Assembly (NCBI GenBank): GCA_963729365.1
Contig: CAVSNQ010000002.1
Location: 248,001 to 312,000, forward strand
Direction of reading: 5' to 3'
Length of the DNA: 64,000 nucleotides
Source of the DNA: JASHPR01 sp963729365
GTDB taxonomy: Bacteria; Actinomycetota; Actinomycetes; Streptosporangiales; Streptosporangiaceae
The position numbers were made by a program, and so were the translations under genes. The notes under the pieces are model-generated. The model had not been told where the DNA came from, ran no database searches, and was given only the letters and a program-made list of their open reading frames with translations. Below, piece after piece: positions 7,781 to 16,108 of this stretch (position 1 is the stretch's first letter; each line of letters starts with the position of its first letter).

Positions 7781-9067
7781 GTGGCGCCGATCGATCCGCG
7801 GGCCGTCACCGGCGACCGCCGGGCCGGTCATACGCCGGTCGGCTTCATCGTCGGCGTCGCCGCCTGCAGTCTCGTCGCGCTCGGCGCGCTCGCGGTGGTC
7901 GCCGCGCGGGGGGCACTGCCGGCCGGGATCGGATTAACCCTCGCGCTGCTGCCCATCCCGGCCCTGCTGGCCGGGGTGCTCTACCTGGACCGGCTGGAAC
8001 CCGAGCCGCCCGGCAGCCTGGTCTTCGTCTTCCTGTGGGGAGCGGGCTCCGCCGCGCTGATCGGGCTGATCGGGCTGCTCGCCGGTAACCAGCTGCTCAC
8101 CACCCCGGCGCTGCGGTCCGGCGGGTTCGTCACCGCGTCGGCCACGGCGGTCATCGGCGTGGCCGTCCTCGAGGAGACGCTCATGGGCGCCGTTCTCGTC
8201 GGGCTGCTGTGGCTGCGCCCGCAGGAGATCGACGGCGTGAGCGACGGGGTCGTCTACGGGAGCATGGTCGGCCTGGGCTTCGCGCTGATCGAGAATCTCT
8301 TCTACTACACGCAGGCCACCCGCTACGGCTTCGACGGCGTGGCCACCACGTTCGTGCTGCGCGGCGTGCTCTCCCCGGTCTGCCAGGCGCTGTTCGCCTC
8401 GCTGATCGGCGCGGGCGTGGCGTACGCGGCCATGACCAGCAGGGGCCGGGGCCTGTGGGCGGTCGGCGTCGGCTGGGTCGCCGCCGTGGCGCTGCACGCG
8501 CTGTGGAATGCCTCGCTGGCCGGGGCGGTGAGCAGGCTCGCCCTCACCTACGCGATCCTGGTCGGCATCGTCGTCATCCTGCTCATCGCCATGATCCTGG
8601 ACCGGCGGCGCATCATCCGGCTCATCCGCCGCTTCCTGCCCGAGTACGAGCCGGCCGGCATCCTTACCGGGGCGGATGTGTCGATGCTGAGCAGCTTGCC
8701 GCACCGCCGCCAGGCCAGGCACTGGGCGCGGCTGCACGGCGGCCTGGGCGCGCTGCGGGACATGGCCGAGTACCAGCTCTCGGCCACCGAACTCGGGCTG
8801 CTGCACCTCCGCTCAGAACGCGGCCTGGTCGACACCGATGGCTTTGACCAGCGGCGGGACGGGCTGGTGGCCGGAATGCAGACCGCCACGTCCGCCTTTG
8901 TCAGTCGCTTTAACGTTCCGCCGCGGCCACCCTGGGCCACCCAGGCCGCGTCCTGCTTCTGGCCGACGCGAGGCCAGCCGAGGTCGGCCACGTCCCGCCA
9001 GGACGGCGCGGCGCCGCAACCGGACCTGCCGTCGGCCGGGCCTGAGTCCGGCCTGCAGGAACCGTGA
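7781..9067 (+). CDS. PrsW-family intramembrane metalloprotease
   Basis: A 428-residue polytopic membrane protein of the PrsW/CAAX-protease superfamily. PrsW cleaves anti-sigma factors within the membrane in Bacillus. Seen: about eight hydrophobic segments before residue 290, the EE pair in VLEETLMGA, ENLFYYTQ, and H in LHALWN, which together match the family's catalytic motifs. A soluble tail of about 130 residues follows, ending in a low-complexity Pro/Ala stretch. Start: GTG 7781 (leaderless box) is preferred; ATG 7751 is possible. No anti-sigma factor gene is adjacent, so its target is unknown. Confidence 0.85.
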   Translation: MAPIDPRAVTGDRRAGHTPVGFIVGVAACSLVALGALAVVAARGALPAGIGLTLALLPIPALLAGVLYLDRLEPEPPGSLVFVFLWGAGSAALIGLIGLLAGNQLLTTPALRSGGFVTASATAVIGVAVLEETLMGAVLVGLLWLRPQEIDGVSDGVVYGSMVGLGFALIENLFYYTQATRYGFDGVATTFVLRGVLSPVCQALFASLIGAGVAYAAMTSRGRGLWAVGVGWVAAVALHALWNASLAGAVSRLALTYAILVGIVVILLIAMILDRRRIIRLIRRFLPEYEPAGILTGADVSMLSSLPHRRQARHWARLHGGLGALRDMAEYQLSATELGLLHLRSERGLVDTDGFDQRRDGLVAGMQTATSAFVSRFNVPPRPPWATQAASCFWPTRGQPRSATSRQDGAAPQPDLPSAGPESGLQEP

Positions 9068-9144
9068 CGGTGGCTCAGCTTCCGCGCAGCATTCTCCCGG
9101 CATTGGCGCCGGTTTCTCCCAGCTAAGGATGGGTGCCGCGGAGC

Positions 9145-9150
9145 TACCGT
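9145..9150 (+). promoter_or_regulatory. -10 box TACCGT, leaderless spacing
   Basis: Seven bases separate TACCGT from ATG 9158. Confidence 0.5.
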
Positions 9151-9157
9151 GGCCGCT

Positions 9158-10060
9158 ATGGACGAGCTGTCAGCATCCGATGCGCTGCTGAGCGACCCGG
9201 GCGCGCTGCGCCGCCGCCTGGCCGACGACGGGTACCTCTTCTTCCGCGGCCTGCTGCCCGCCGCCGAGATGCACGCAGCCGCGGACGGCGTGGTCACGGC
9301 GCTGCGCCGGGGCGGATGGATCGAAGGGAACGGGCTCGCCTCCGTGAACCGGCGAGCGCTCAACCCGAAGGAGGCGCTCGGCGACCCGGCGTTCCGGGCG
9401 GCGATCACGAGCCGCGGGTTCAACCGGATTCCCTACCTCGCCGAGCTGCGCCGGACGATCAGGACCGTCCTCGGGCCGCAGGCGTTCTCCTACCCGGTCA
9501 AGGTGCTGCGGGCGATCTACCCGGAGCACCCGCCCGGCGTGGCTCGCGGCCGCTACGTCCACCAGGACTACGGCGTCTCCGGGGTGCAGGACATGCTGAC
9601 CACCTGGGTGCCGCTGACCGACATCCCGGTCAAGCTGGGTGGCCTGGCCGTGCGGCCGGGAAGTCATCTCGGCCCGCCGCTGCGGCCGCGCGTGCTCCGC
9701 CCGCGCGAGCGCGGCTGGGCCACCACGGACTACCGGGCCGGGGACGCGCTCGTGTTCCACTGCCTCACCTCGCACGCGGCGCTGCCCAACCGGGCGGCGT
9801 CGCTGCGCCTGTCCGGCGACTTCCGCTGGCAGTGCCCGGACCAGCCGGTGCCGGCCCAGCTCGTGCTCGGCCCGGCGGGCGGCCAGTGGGAGATATTCAG
9901 CCGCATGTTCTCCCGCGAGCCCTGGTGGGAGCCGGTTCCGGCCGGGCTGGCCCTCAGCCCGCGCGAGCGCCTGGCCGCGATCCCGCCCGGGCCGTCGCGC
10001 TACTTCGCGGTGCATCCCGGCTGGCGGCACTGGCGCCCGCCGGCCGGCGCCGTGCATTAA
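9158..10060 (+). CDS. Phytanoyl-CoA dioxygenase (PhyH) family oxygenase
   Basis: A 300-residue Fe(II)/2-oxoglutarate-dependent oxygenase. The iron triad is visible as HQD in YVHQDYGVSG and the distal His in VFHCLTSHAALPN; the following Arg (SLRLSGDFRW) would bind 2-oxoglutarate. These enzymes hydroxylate lipids, amino acids or natural products; nothing next to it shows the substrate. There is no ribosome site, and TACCGT precedes ATG 9158 by seven bases. Convergent with the zincin metallopeptidase gene. Confidence 0.85.
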   Translation: MDELSASDALLSDPGALRRRLADDGYLFFRGLLPAAEMHAAADGVVTALRRGGWIEGNGLASVNRRALNPKEALGDPAFRAAITSRGFNRIPYLAELRRTIRTVLGPQAFSYPVKVLRAIYPEHPPGVARGRYVHQDYGVSGVQDMLTTWVPLTDIPVKLGGLAVRPGSHLGPPLRPRVLRPRERGWATTDYRAGDALVFHCLTSHAALPNRAASLRLSGDFRWQCPDQPVPAQLVLGPAGGQWEIFSRMFSREPWWEPVPAGLALSPRERLAAIPPGPSRYFAVHPGWRHWRPPAGAVH

Positions 10061-10070
10061 CGCCCCCGCC

Positions 10071-10415
10071 TTACCAGCCGAGCTCGCGGAGTCGCTCGTC
10101 GCCGATGCCGAAGTGGTGCGCAACCTCGTGGATCACGGTCCGGCGCACCTGCTCGATCACCTGCTCCTCGGTATCGCAGATCGCGCAGATGGCCAGGCGG
10201 TAGATGGTGATCCGGTCGGGCAGCACGCCGGCGTAGCCCGATGCCGTCCGGCTGGTGAGCGGCACTCCCTGGTAGAGCCCGAGCAGCCCGCGCGGACCCG
10301 GGCCGTGCTCGACGGTGATGGCCACGTTGCTGATGAGGCGGCCGAGATCGTCGGGCAGCGAGTCAAGCGCCGCCGCGACCATCTCCTCGAACCGGTCAGG
10401 TTCTACCCTGATCAG
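10071..10415 (-). CDS. Zincin-like metallopeptidase domain protein (DUF1025 family)
   Basis: A small metallopeptidase-fold protein of 114 residues with HEVAHHFGIGDERLRELGW, the family's HExxH...DERLRELGW signature, at the C-terminus. Family similarity begins at RFEEMVAAALDSLP, upstream of the first ATG in frame (10382). No ATG, GTG or TTG lies between the in-frame stop and that point, but CTG 10415 has GGAGG seven bases before it, so a CTG start is proposed. If ATG 10382 is used the protein has 103 residues and loses a conserved N-terminal helix. Function unknown. Confidence 0.8.
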   Translation of the reverse strand: MIRVEPDRFEEMVAAALDSLPDDLGRLISNVAITVEHGPGPRGLLGLYQGVPLTSRTASGYAGVLPDRITIYRLAICAICDTEEQVIEQVRRTVIHEVAHHFGIGDERLRELGW

Positions 10416-10488
10416 ACGGCGCCCTCCGAGGCGGAGGAAACCAGAGCGTCACCCATGGCACAGTTCTACCTGGCCGAGCGGGGCGCTC

Positions 10489-10494
10489 TATGGT
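10489..10494 (+). promoter_or_regulatory. -10 box TATGGT, leaderless spacing
   Basis: Six bases separate TATGGT from GTG 10501. Confidence 0.5.
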
Positions 10495-10500
10495 TGGGCC

Positions 10501-11073
10501 GTGGCTGAGCCTTCCGCGGTGACCGGCCCGCGCCGGCCGACGCGCGCCGAGCTGGCGGCGGCCGCCGGCCTGACCCTTCCCGATGTCGTCGCGCCCGGCC
10601 TGCGCGTCCTGTTCTCCGGGATCAACCCCGGCCTGTACTCCGCCGCCACCGGGTACCACTTCGCTCGGCCGGGAAACCGGTTCTGGCCGGCCCTGCACCG
10701 GTCCGGCTTCACCCCGCGCCAGTTCCGGCCCGACGAGCAGGAGCAGCTCCTCGGCCTAGGGCTGGGCATCACCAATGTCGCCGACCGTGCCACCGCGCGC
10801 GCCGACGAGCTCACCGATCAGGAACTGCGCGACGGCGGCCGGGCGCTGCTGGCCAAGGCCGCGCGGCTGGCCCCGCGCTGGCTGGCGGTGGTCGGCGTCA
10901 CCGCCTACCGGACGGCGTTCGGCGAGGCCCGCGCCACTGTGGGGCCGCAGCAGCTGACCGCAGGCGCCACCCGCCTGTGGGTGCTGCCCAACCCGAGCGG
11001 CCTCAACGCGTCGTGGCCTACACCTAAGCTCGTAGAGGCGTTCCGAGATTTGAGGCTGCACGTCGAGGGCTAA
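10501..11073 (+). CDS. mug: G/U mismatch-specific DNA glycosylase (Mug/TDG type)
   Basis: A 190-residue base-excision repair enzyme that removes uracil or thymine opposite guanine. Seen: FSGINPGLYSAATG (active-site motif GINPG), HFARPGNRFWPALHRSGF, GITNVADRATARADEL, and the intercalation loop LPNPSGLNA. Length matches bacterial Mug with a short N-terminal extension. The start is GTG 10501 with a leaderless -10 box. It is divergent from the metallopeptidase gene. Confidence 0.9.
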   Translation: MAEPSAVTGPRRPTRAELAAAAGLTLPDVVAPGLRVLFSGINPGLYSAATGYHFARPGNRFWPALHRSGFTPRQFRPDEQEQLLGLGLGITNVADRATARADELTDQELRDGGRALLAKAARLAPRWLAVVGVTAYRTAFGEARATVGPQQLTAGATRLWVLPNPSGLNASWPTPKLVEAFRDLRLHVEG

Positions 11074-11171
11074 GCGAGGCCGAGAGGCGAGGCAGGCTTT
11101 GCTCAGCTGGCAAGTTCCGCTTCGATAATCTTCTGTTCTAGCGCGTCCAGGTCATGCGCGACGATGACATG

Positions 11172-11268
11172 AAGCGCTGCTCAGGCTGAGCTGCCACTGT
11201 ACATCGGGCTGTACCTGCTGCCGGTGCGCCACCCGGTTCCGGTCGCCCGCCAGCTCGCTACCGTAGGA
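11172..11268 (+). pseudogene. Fragment of an LLM-class F420-dependent oxidoreductase
   Basis: Between an in-frame TGA and the methyltransferase start, one frame reads LPLYIGLYLLPVRHPVPVAR followed by QLATV, which matches the conserved strand of luciferase-like F420 oxidoreductases. Nothing else of the enzyme remains. On the minus strand 11107-11178 the frame ending at TGA also looks like a coding tail (VIVAHDLDALEQKIIEAEL). Both suggest an old recombination junction. Confidence 0.5.
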
Positions 11269-11274
11269 GGACGT

Positions 11275-12282
11275 GTGGAGCCGTTGACGGACGTTCGCGA
11301 TATCTCGCGAATCGCTTACGGGTTCATCGCTTCTAAGGCACTGTTCGCGGCGCTTGAACTGGACTTGTTCAGCCGCCTCCTGGAACCCAAAACCATCGAC
11401 GCAGTCGCCCGGGAATCGGGTATACCGGCTCGTCGCGTGAAGACCCTGCTCGCGACTCTCACCGCACTCGGCCTGACCGTCCGAGATGACGACCGCTTCC
11501 ACAACAGTCCGGCGAGCGAGAGATATCTCACGCGAGGTTCGCCTGCGTACTTCGGCGAGTACTACCGACTGCAGATCGACCGCCAGCTCTACCCCGCGCT
11601 GGAACATCTTGATGCTGGACTCGCCGGCGACCCGAGCAACCTCGTCTCCGACATGGAAGGCTTGATGAGGGACCCCGTTGAGGCTGAGGTATTCTCAGCC
11701 GCTCAGCACGCGGCCTCACTCGGGCCGGCAATCCAGCTCGCCAAAATGATCGATCTTCATGGGAGCAGGACGCTGCTCGATGTCGCCGGTGGAAGCGGGG
11801 CCTTCTCAATTAGCTTGTGCAGGCGCTATCCCCAGCTGGCCGCGACAATCATCGACTTCCCTAACGTGATCCAAGTCGCCCGCCAATTCATCGCCACCGC
11901 CGGCCTGAGCGAACGCATCCAGCTAGTCGGCGGGAACGCACTCGACACCAGCTGGCCGGACAACCGGGATGTCGTGCTCGTGTCATACCTCCTCAGCGCG
12001 GTGAAGGAGGACGACATCCCGACACTGCTGGCAAGCGCTTACCGCTCCCTTCGTCCTGGAGGGCTGCTGATCGTCCACGACTTCATGCTCGACGACGACG
12101 AGCAGGGACCTGCGCTGGCAGCCCAATGGTTCCTGCTGAATCTCGCCTTCCAACCCGACGCCGGGTCATTCTCCGCCGCGACCTTGAGCGTTCTCCTGGT
12201 CGAGCAGGGTTTCGTGAGCGTTTCATCGCAGATCCTGATCCCGCAGATTACGAAGATCATCGTCGCCAGCAAGCCCGCGTGA
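11275..12282 (+). CDS. SAM-dependent O-methyltransferase (acetylserotonin/polyketide O-MT type)
   Basis: A 335-residue two-domain methyltransferase: an N-terminal winged-helix dimerisation domain (about residues 10-95, including ESGIPARRVKTLL) and a C-terminal Rossmann fold with the SAM motif LLDVAGGSGAFS, then RPGGLLIVHDFML. Family members methylate hydroxyl groups of natural products. GTG 11275 is preceded by TAGGAGG. Its codon use is noticeably less GC-biased than its neighbours, and remnants of other genes lie just upstream, so recent acquisition is likely. No biosynthetic cluster surrounds it. Confidence 0.85.
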   Translation: MEPLTDVRDISRIAYGFIASKALFAALELDLFSRLLEPKTIDAVARESGIPARRVKTLLATLTALGLTVRDDDRFHNSPASERYLTRGSPAYFGEYYRLQIDRQLYPALEHLDAGLAGDPSNLVSDMEGLMRDPVEAEVFSAAQHAASLGPAIQLAKMIDLHGSRTLLDVAGGSGAFSISLCRRYPQLAATIIDFPNVIQVARQFIATAGLSERIQLVGGNALDTSWPDNRDVVLVSYLLSAVKEDDIPTLLASAYRSLRPGGLLIVHDFMLDDDEQGPALAAQWFLLNLAFQPDAGSFSAATLSVLLVEQGFVSVSSQILIPQITKIIVASKPA

Positions 12283-12524
12283 CCTCCGATGCTGGTGAAG
12301 TCAACGGCAACGGGCACGAGTGGCTAGGGCCGGTAATTAGAGAATCCGATCCGTTCGTGGCCTTTTCGAGCTTCTGGCGGGCGACTCTGCGGGCAGTCCA
12401 TGCTGGCCTTGTTCGCGAACGCCACCCTAACCCGTGCCATGGTGCGTCCGTCCGGGGTCGCTGGCCGCCGAGTTCGGCGGCTGCGCGAGGCGGCCGGCTG
12501 ACGGTCAGGCGGGCCAGCTGACGG

Positions 12525-13091
12525 TCAGGGGCCGCAGAGGGCGAGCAGCTTGGTGACCGTAGCCCAGTTGCGAGCCGTGCCCGTCACGTCGTCCGTCTTC
12601 TTCTGGCCGAGCTTGACCAGCGCCGCGGCCAGGTCGCTGCGGCCGTAGCCGTCCGGGGTGTGCAGGAAGATGGTGCGCCCGATGAGCCGGGCCGAGTCGC
12701 GGCTGCCCTGCCCGGCGGCCAGCTGCTGGGCGGCCGCCACCCGTTCCGCCACCTCGGGCCCGGGCTTCCCGCTCAGGAACACGGCGTGCACGGCCCTGGC
12801 GTCCGGCTCGGCCGAGTACGGGTTGTCGCGCGCCACCTGAGCCAGTTCCTCGCTGGACAGCACCACGACCCGCGCCGGGACCCGGAGCGATGTGGCGATG
12901 GCCTGCTCCAGGGCGGACGCCATCGCCGCAGTGTCGGTCTCCGCCGTGCTGAACACCACGTTGCCGCTCTGGATGTACGTCGCCACGTCGGCATGGCCCA
13001 GGGAGGTCACGACCTCCCGCAGGTCAGCCATGGCGACCTTGTTGCGGCCGGCCAGGTTGATGCCCCGCAGCAGGGCAACGTGGGTAGGCAT
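12525..13091 (-). CDS. DUF1697 family protein
   Basis: A 188-residue member of DUF1697, recognised by its opening HVALLRGINLAGRNKVAMADLR, by YIQSGNVVF, and by the C-terminal ARNWATVTKLLAL. Function is unknown; many genomes carry one copy. ATG 13091 is the family's usual start. The 240 bases between this gene and the methyltransferase show no further gene. Confidence 0.88.
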   Translation of the reverse strand: MPTHVALLRGINLAGRNKVAMADLREVVTSLGHADVATYIQSGNVVFSTAETDTAAMASALEQAIATSLRVPARVVVLSSEELAQVARDNPYSAEPDARAVHAVFLSGKPGPEVAERVAAAQQLAAGQGSRDSARLIGRTIFLHTPDGYGRSDLAAALVKLGQKKTDDVTGTARNWATVTKLLALCGP

Positions 13092-13275
13092 GGCAGCATC
13101 CTGCCGCAGCAGGCCCCGCGCCCGCAGGCGCGGCTCCGGGGCGGGTACCGGACCGCGTACTCGGCAGAGGTCTTGATCGCAAAATGCCGGGGTATGTCTA
13201 GCCGTTGGGACGGCCGTGACCTCGGTTAACGTGCCGTCGCCGACGCAGCGCTCACAATCGGGAGTCAGTGACACA

Positions 13276-14694
13276 ATGAGCAAGATCTCTCCGGGGGTCC
13301 TTGCCCCGCCGCACGAGATACTCACGCCTGATGAGTGGCGCGCTCGGGGCCGCGCCCGGCGTGAGCGGGTCGCTCTCGCCCAGCAGGCCGAGTGGCTGCC
13401 GCCGCCGAACCGGCCCGACCCGGTCGAGATCCTCGAGAAGCAGGCCAAGACCCGGGTGCCTGACCTGGTGCCGATCCGGTACGGCCGCATGCTCACGTCG
13501 CCGTTCGCCTACTTCAGGGGCGCGGCAGCGCCGATGGCGTGGGATCTCGCCCATACGCCCACGACGGAGCTGCGGGTACAGTGCTGCGGCGACGCGCACC
13601 TGCTGAACTTCGGCATGTTCGCCGCGCCGGACCGGCGGCTGGTCTTCGACGTCAACGACTTCGACGAGACGCTGCCGGCCTCGTTCGAGTGGGACGTCAA
13701 GCGGCTGGCGGCCAGCTTCGCCGTCGCCGCGCGCGACAACGGGTTCTCCGACCAGCAGGCGCACACCGCGGCACGCCGCTGCGCCAACAGCTACCGCGCG
13801 GAGATGGCGAACTACGCCACGATGCGGTTCCTCAACGTCTGGTACTCCAGGATCGACGTCGACGAGGTGACCCGGCTGTACGACGCGGTCCAGCCGAAGA
13901 AGGCGGTCCGCCGCCGCCGCGCCGACATCAGGAAGGCGCAGCGCCGCACCAGCCTGAAGGCGCTGATGAAGTTCTGCGACCAGGTCGGCGGGGAGTACCG
14001 GATCCGCCCGGACCATCCGATGATCGTGCGCTTCCCGATCGAGCGGAACCCCGAGATGCTCAACGAGCTGCGCAGCGCGATCGCGCAGTACAAGGAGACG
14101 CTGGCGGCCGACCGGCGGGAGGTGCTGCGCCGCTACTACTTCGGCGACTTCGCGCGCAAGGTCGTCGGTGTCGGCTCGGTCGGCACCGAGGCGTTCGTCC
14201 TGCTGCTCCTGGGCGACCGCGAGGACGAGCCGCTGTTCCTGCAGCTCAAGGAGGCACAGGAGTCGGTGCTCGCGGCCTACGCGGGCCCGAGCGAGTATCA
14301 GCACCAGGGCGAGCGGGTGGCCAGGGGGCAGCGGATGACCCAGGCCGCCACCGACGAGTTCCTCGGCTGGACCAGGGGCATCGCGGCCGGCGGGAAGAGC
14401 GGCCGGGACTACTACGTGCGCCAGCTGCGGGACATGAAGGGCAGCATGGACGTCCCGGCCATGGACGCGGGGCAGCTCAACTACTACGGGCGGCTGTGCG
14501 GCTGGGCCCTGGCCCGCGGGCACGCCCGCACCGGGCGCGCCACGGTGATCTCCGGCTACCTGGGCGAGACCAAGGAGTTCGACTACGCGATCGCCGATTT
14601 CGCGGTCGCCTACGCCGACCAGAATGCGAAGGACTACCAGGGCCTGATGGACGCCGTAGCGAACGGCCGGGTGCAGGCGGTGATGGGGCTATGA
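13276..14694 (+). CDS. DUF2252 family protein (kinase-like fold)
   Basis: A 472-residue DUF2252 protein, a family distantly related to aminoglycoside phosphotransferase-like kinases. Seen: MAWDLAHTP, CCGDAHLLNFG (Brenner-like loop), FDVNDFDETLPASFEWDVKRLAAS and QLRDMKGS. Activity is unproven. ATG 13276 is chosen; GTG 13216 would add 20 residues with no better ribosome site. Common in actinomycetes as a single gene. Confidence 0.85.
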   Translation: MSKISPGVLAPPHEILTPDEWRARGRARRERVALAQQAEWLPPPNRPDPVEILEKQAKTRVPDLVPIRYGRMLTSPFAYFRGAAAPMAWDLAHTPTTELRVQCCGDAHLLNFGMFAAPDRRLVFDVNDFDETLPASFEWDVKRLAASFAVAARDNGFSDQQAHTAARRCANSYRAEMANYATMRFLNVWYSRIDVDEVTRLYDAVQPKKAVRRRRADIRKAQRRTSLKALMKFCDQVGGEYRIRPDHPMIVRFPIERNPEMLNELRSAIAQYKETLAADRREVLRRYYFGDFARKVVGVGSVGTEAFVLLLLGDREDEPLFLQLKEAQESVLAAYAGPSEYQHQGERVARGQRMTQAATDEFLGWTRGIAAGGKSGRDYYVRQLRDMKGSMDVPAMDAGQLNYYGRLCGWALARGHARTGRATVISGYLGETKEFDYAIADFAVAYADQNAKDYQGLMDAVANGRVQAVMGL

Positions 14695-14829
14695 GGAGCT
14701 GGCCAGCGGCCAGCCTAGGCGTCTATGTCGCTGTTCCCACCATTCCCGGCCCGCGCGGAGCGTAGGCCTCGGTGGCCGGTCTATGCGTTCAGGGCTCTGA
14801 ACTGGGGTGACGTCGGGCCGGGGCCGAAC

Positions 14830-15723
14830 TCATGGTCCGTGCTCGGCGGTCAGCTGGGCATAGCCGGCCTCGATCGCCGCGGCCAGCGCGCCGGCGGGCA
14901 GGGGCCACCGGTGTCCGCCCGCCTCAGCCGCATTGCCGCCTGGAACGCCCACGCCATGAAGTTCCCTGATCAGGCCGGCCACCCCGGCGAGCTGCTCCTG
15001 CTGGGCGCGCACGAACTTCCGGTCGACCGGCCGGCCGTGCCCGGGCACCAGGACATCGCCGTCGGTGAGCAGGGACAGCAGGCGGGTCACGGTCACCGGC
15101 CAGTCGAGCGGGAAGGAATCGGGCCCGTAGCACGGCGGGCCGGACTCCTCGATCACGTCACCGAGCAGCCACGCCGCCGCGTCGGGGATGTGCAGCAGCA
15201 GGTCGTTGTCGGTGTGGCCGCGGCCGAGATGGAACATGTCGACGGCCCGGTCCCCGAGGTCGAGCGCGTGCCGGTCGCCGACCAGGTCGGTGGGCGGTGT
15301 GATGATCACCGCGCGCCACTCTTCGAGAGGTTCCTCGCCGCGGGCGATCCACTCGGCGAGCAACGGCCGCGCCCAGGCGTCGAGGTGGGCCGGGACCCGG
15401 ACGTGGCCGTAGATCGGCGCGTTCAGGTCCGAGCCGGGGCCGAACCGCTGGTTGCCGAAGGTGTGGTCGAAGTGCGCGTGCGTGTTGATCACCCAGCGGA
15501 CCGGCATGCTGCCGAGTTCCCGCAGGTCCGCACGGATCTCGTCGGCCTGCTGCGGTGACGAGCGCGTGTCCACGACGGCGAGGCCGTCCGACCCGCGGAT
15601 CACGCAGACGCTCACGTCCAGCGGGTCGTAGCGGCGCTGGAAGACCCCGGCGGCCACCTCGTCCCAGCCCACGGACTTGAATCTACCCGCGTGCCCCGTG
15701 GCCGGCGCCGCTTCCTTGATCAT
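14830..15723 (-). CDS. Metallo-beta-lactamase fold hydrolase
   Basis: A 297-residue MBL-fold hydrolase with the zinc motif THAHFDH, a later GRGHTDNDLLLHIP carrying the next His, LLGDVIEES with the bridging Asp, and VPGHG with the last His. Overall it resembles MBL proteins that act on lactones, thioesters or quinoline-type esters rather than true beta-lactamases. An ATTTG-TAC-CAAAT inverted repeat (15761-15773) lies 38 bases upstream of its start and may be a control site. Confidence 0.88.
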   Translation of the reverse strand: MIKEAAPATGHAGRFKSVGWDEVAAGVFQRRYDPLDVSVCVIRGSDGLAVVDTRSSPQQADEIRADLRELGSMPVRWVINTHAHFDHTFGNQRFGPGSDLNAPIYGHVRVPAHLDAWARPLLAEWIARGEEPLEEWRAVIITPPTDLVGDRHALDLGDRAVDMFHLGRGHTDNDLLLHIPDAAAWLLGDVIEESGPPCYGPDSFPLDWPVTVTRLLSLLTDGDVLVPGHGRPVDRKFVRAQQEQLAGVAGLIRELHGVGVPGGNAAEAGGHRWPLPAGALAAAIEAGYAQLTAEHGP

Positions 15724-16009
15724 CGCGACTTTTCACGCGTCCCGGTCACTATTGCGGATGATTTGTACCAAATGTTCGCACCGAACGAGTGAAATGTGCA
15801 TGGCGACGGAATCCGGACGTAGTCCGAGGATGGATACGGCTATCCGAAATTGGCACCAGCCGGGGCGGCCGGGCTGCTCGGCTTGGCCGGAGTGGCGAGG
15901 GGCCGGGGATGGCGGGCTGCCTGAGCGCGAGCTCGAGCAGGGGCCGCAGCGGCACCGGCGCGGCAGCGCTATACCGCTCCATCGGCAAGAATCTGGGAGA
16001 GTGGCGGGC

Positions 16010-16108
16010 ATGAGCAGGTGGACCGCGGGCGTCGCCAAGTCAGACGGTGCCGACCTTTACTTCTTCGCCGCCGCGCTGCGCGACGTACTCGACGGGCCGC
16101 AGTCATGA
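16010..16108 (+). CDS. 33-codon ORF, probable internally deleted alpha/beta-hydrolase remnant
   Basis: ATG 16010 has GGGAGA ten bases upstream and its TGA overlaps the next ATG as ATGA. The 32 residues join a hydrolase-like opening (SDGADLYF) to a hydrolase-like end (FAAALRDVLDG), as though the middle had been deleted in frame. It now may serve mainly to couple translation into the monooxygenase. Identity is inferred from these two short similarities. Confidence 0.45.
   Translation: MSRWTAGVAKSDGADLYFFAAALRDVLDGPQS

Noticed and set aside
10455..10508. 17-codon ORF (ATG 10455) ahead of the Mug gene, similar in size to the mini-ORF at 43222
   Set aside because: It has neither a leaderless box nor a good ribosome site, and it does not end at the Mug start.
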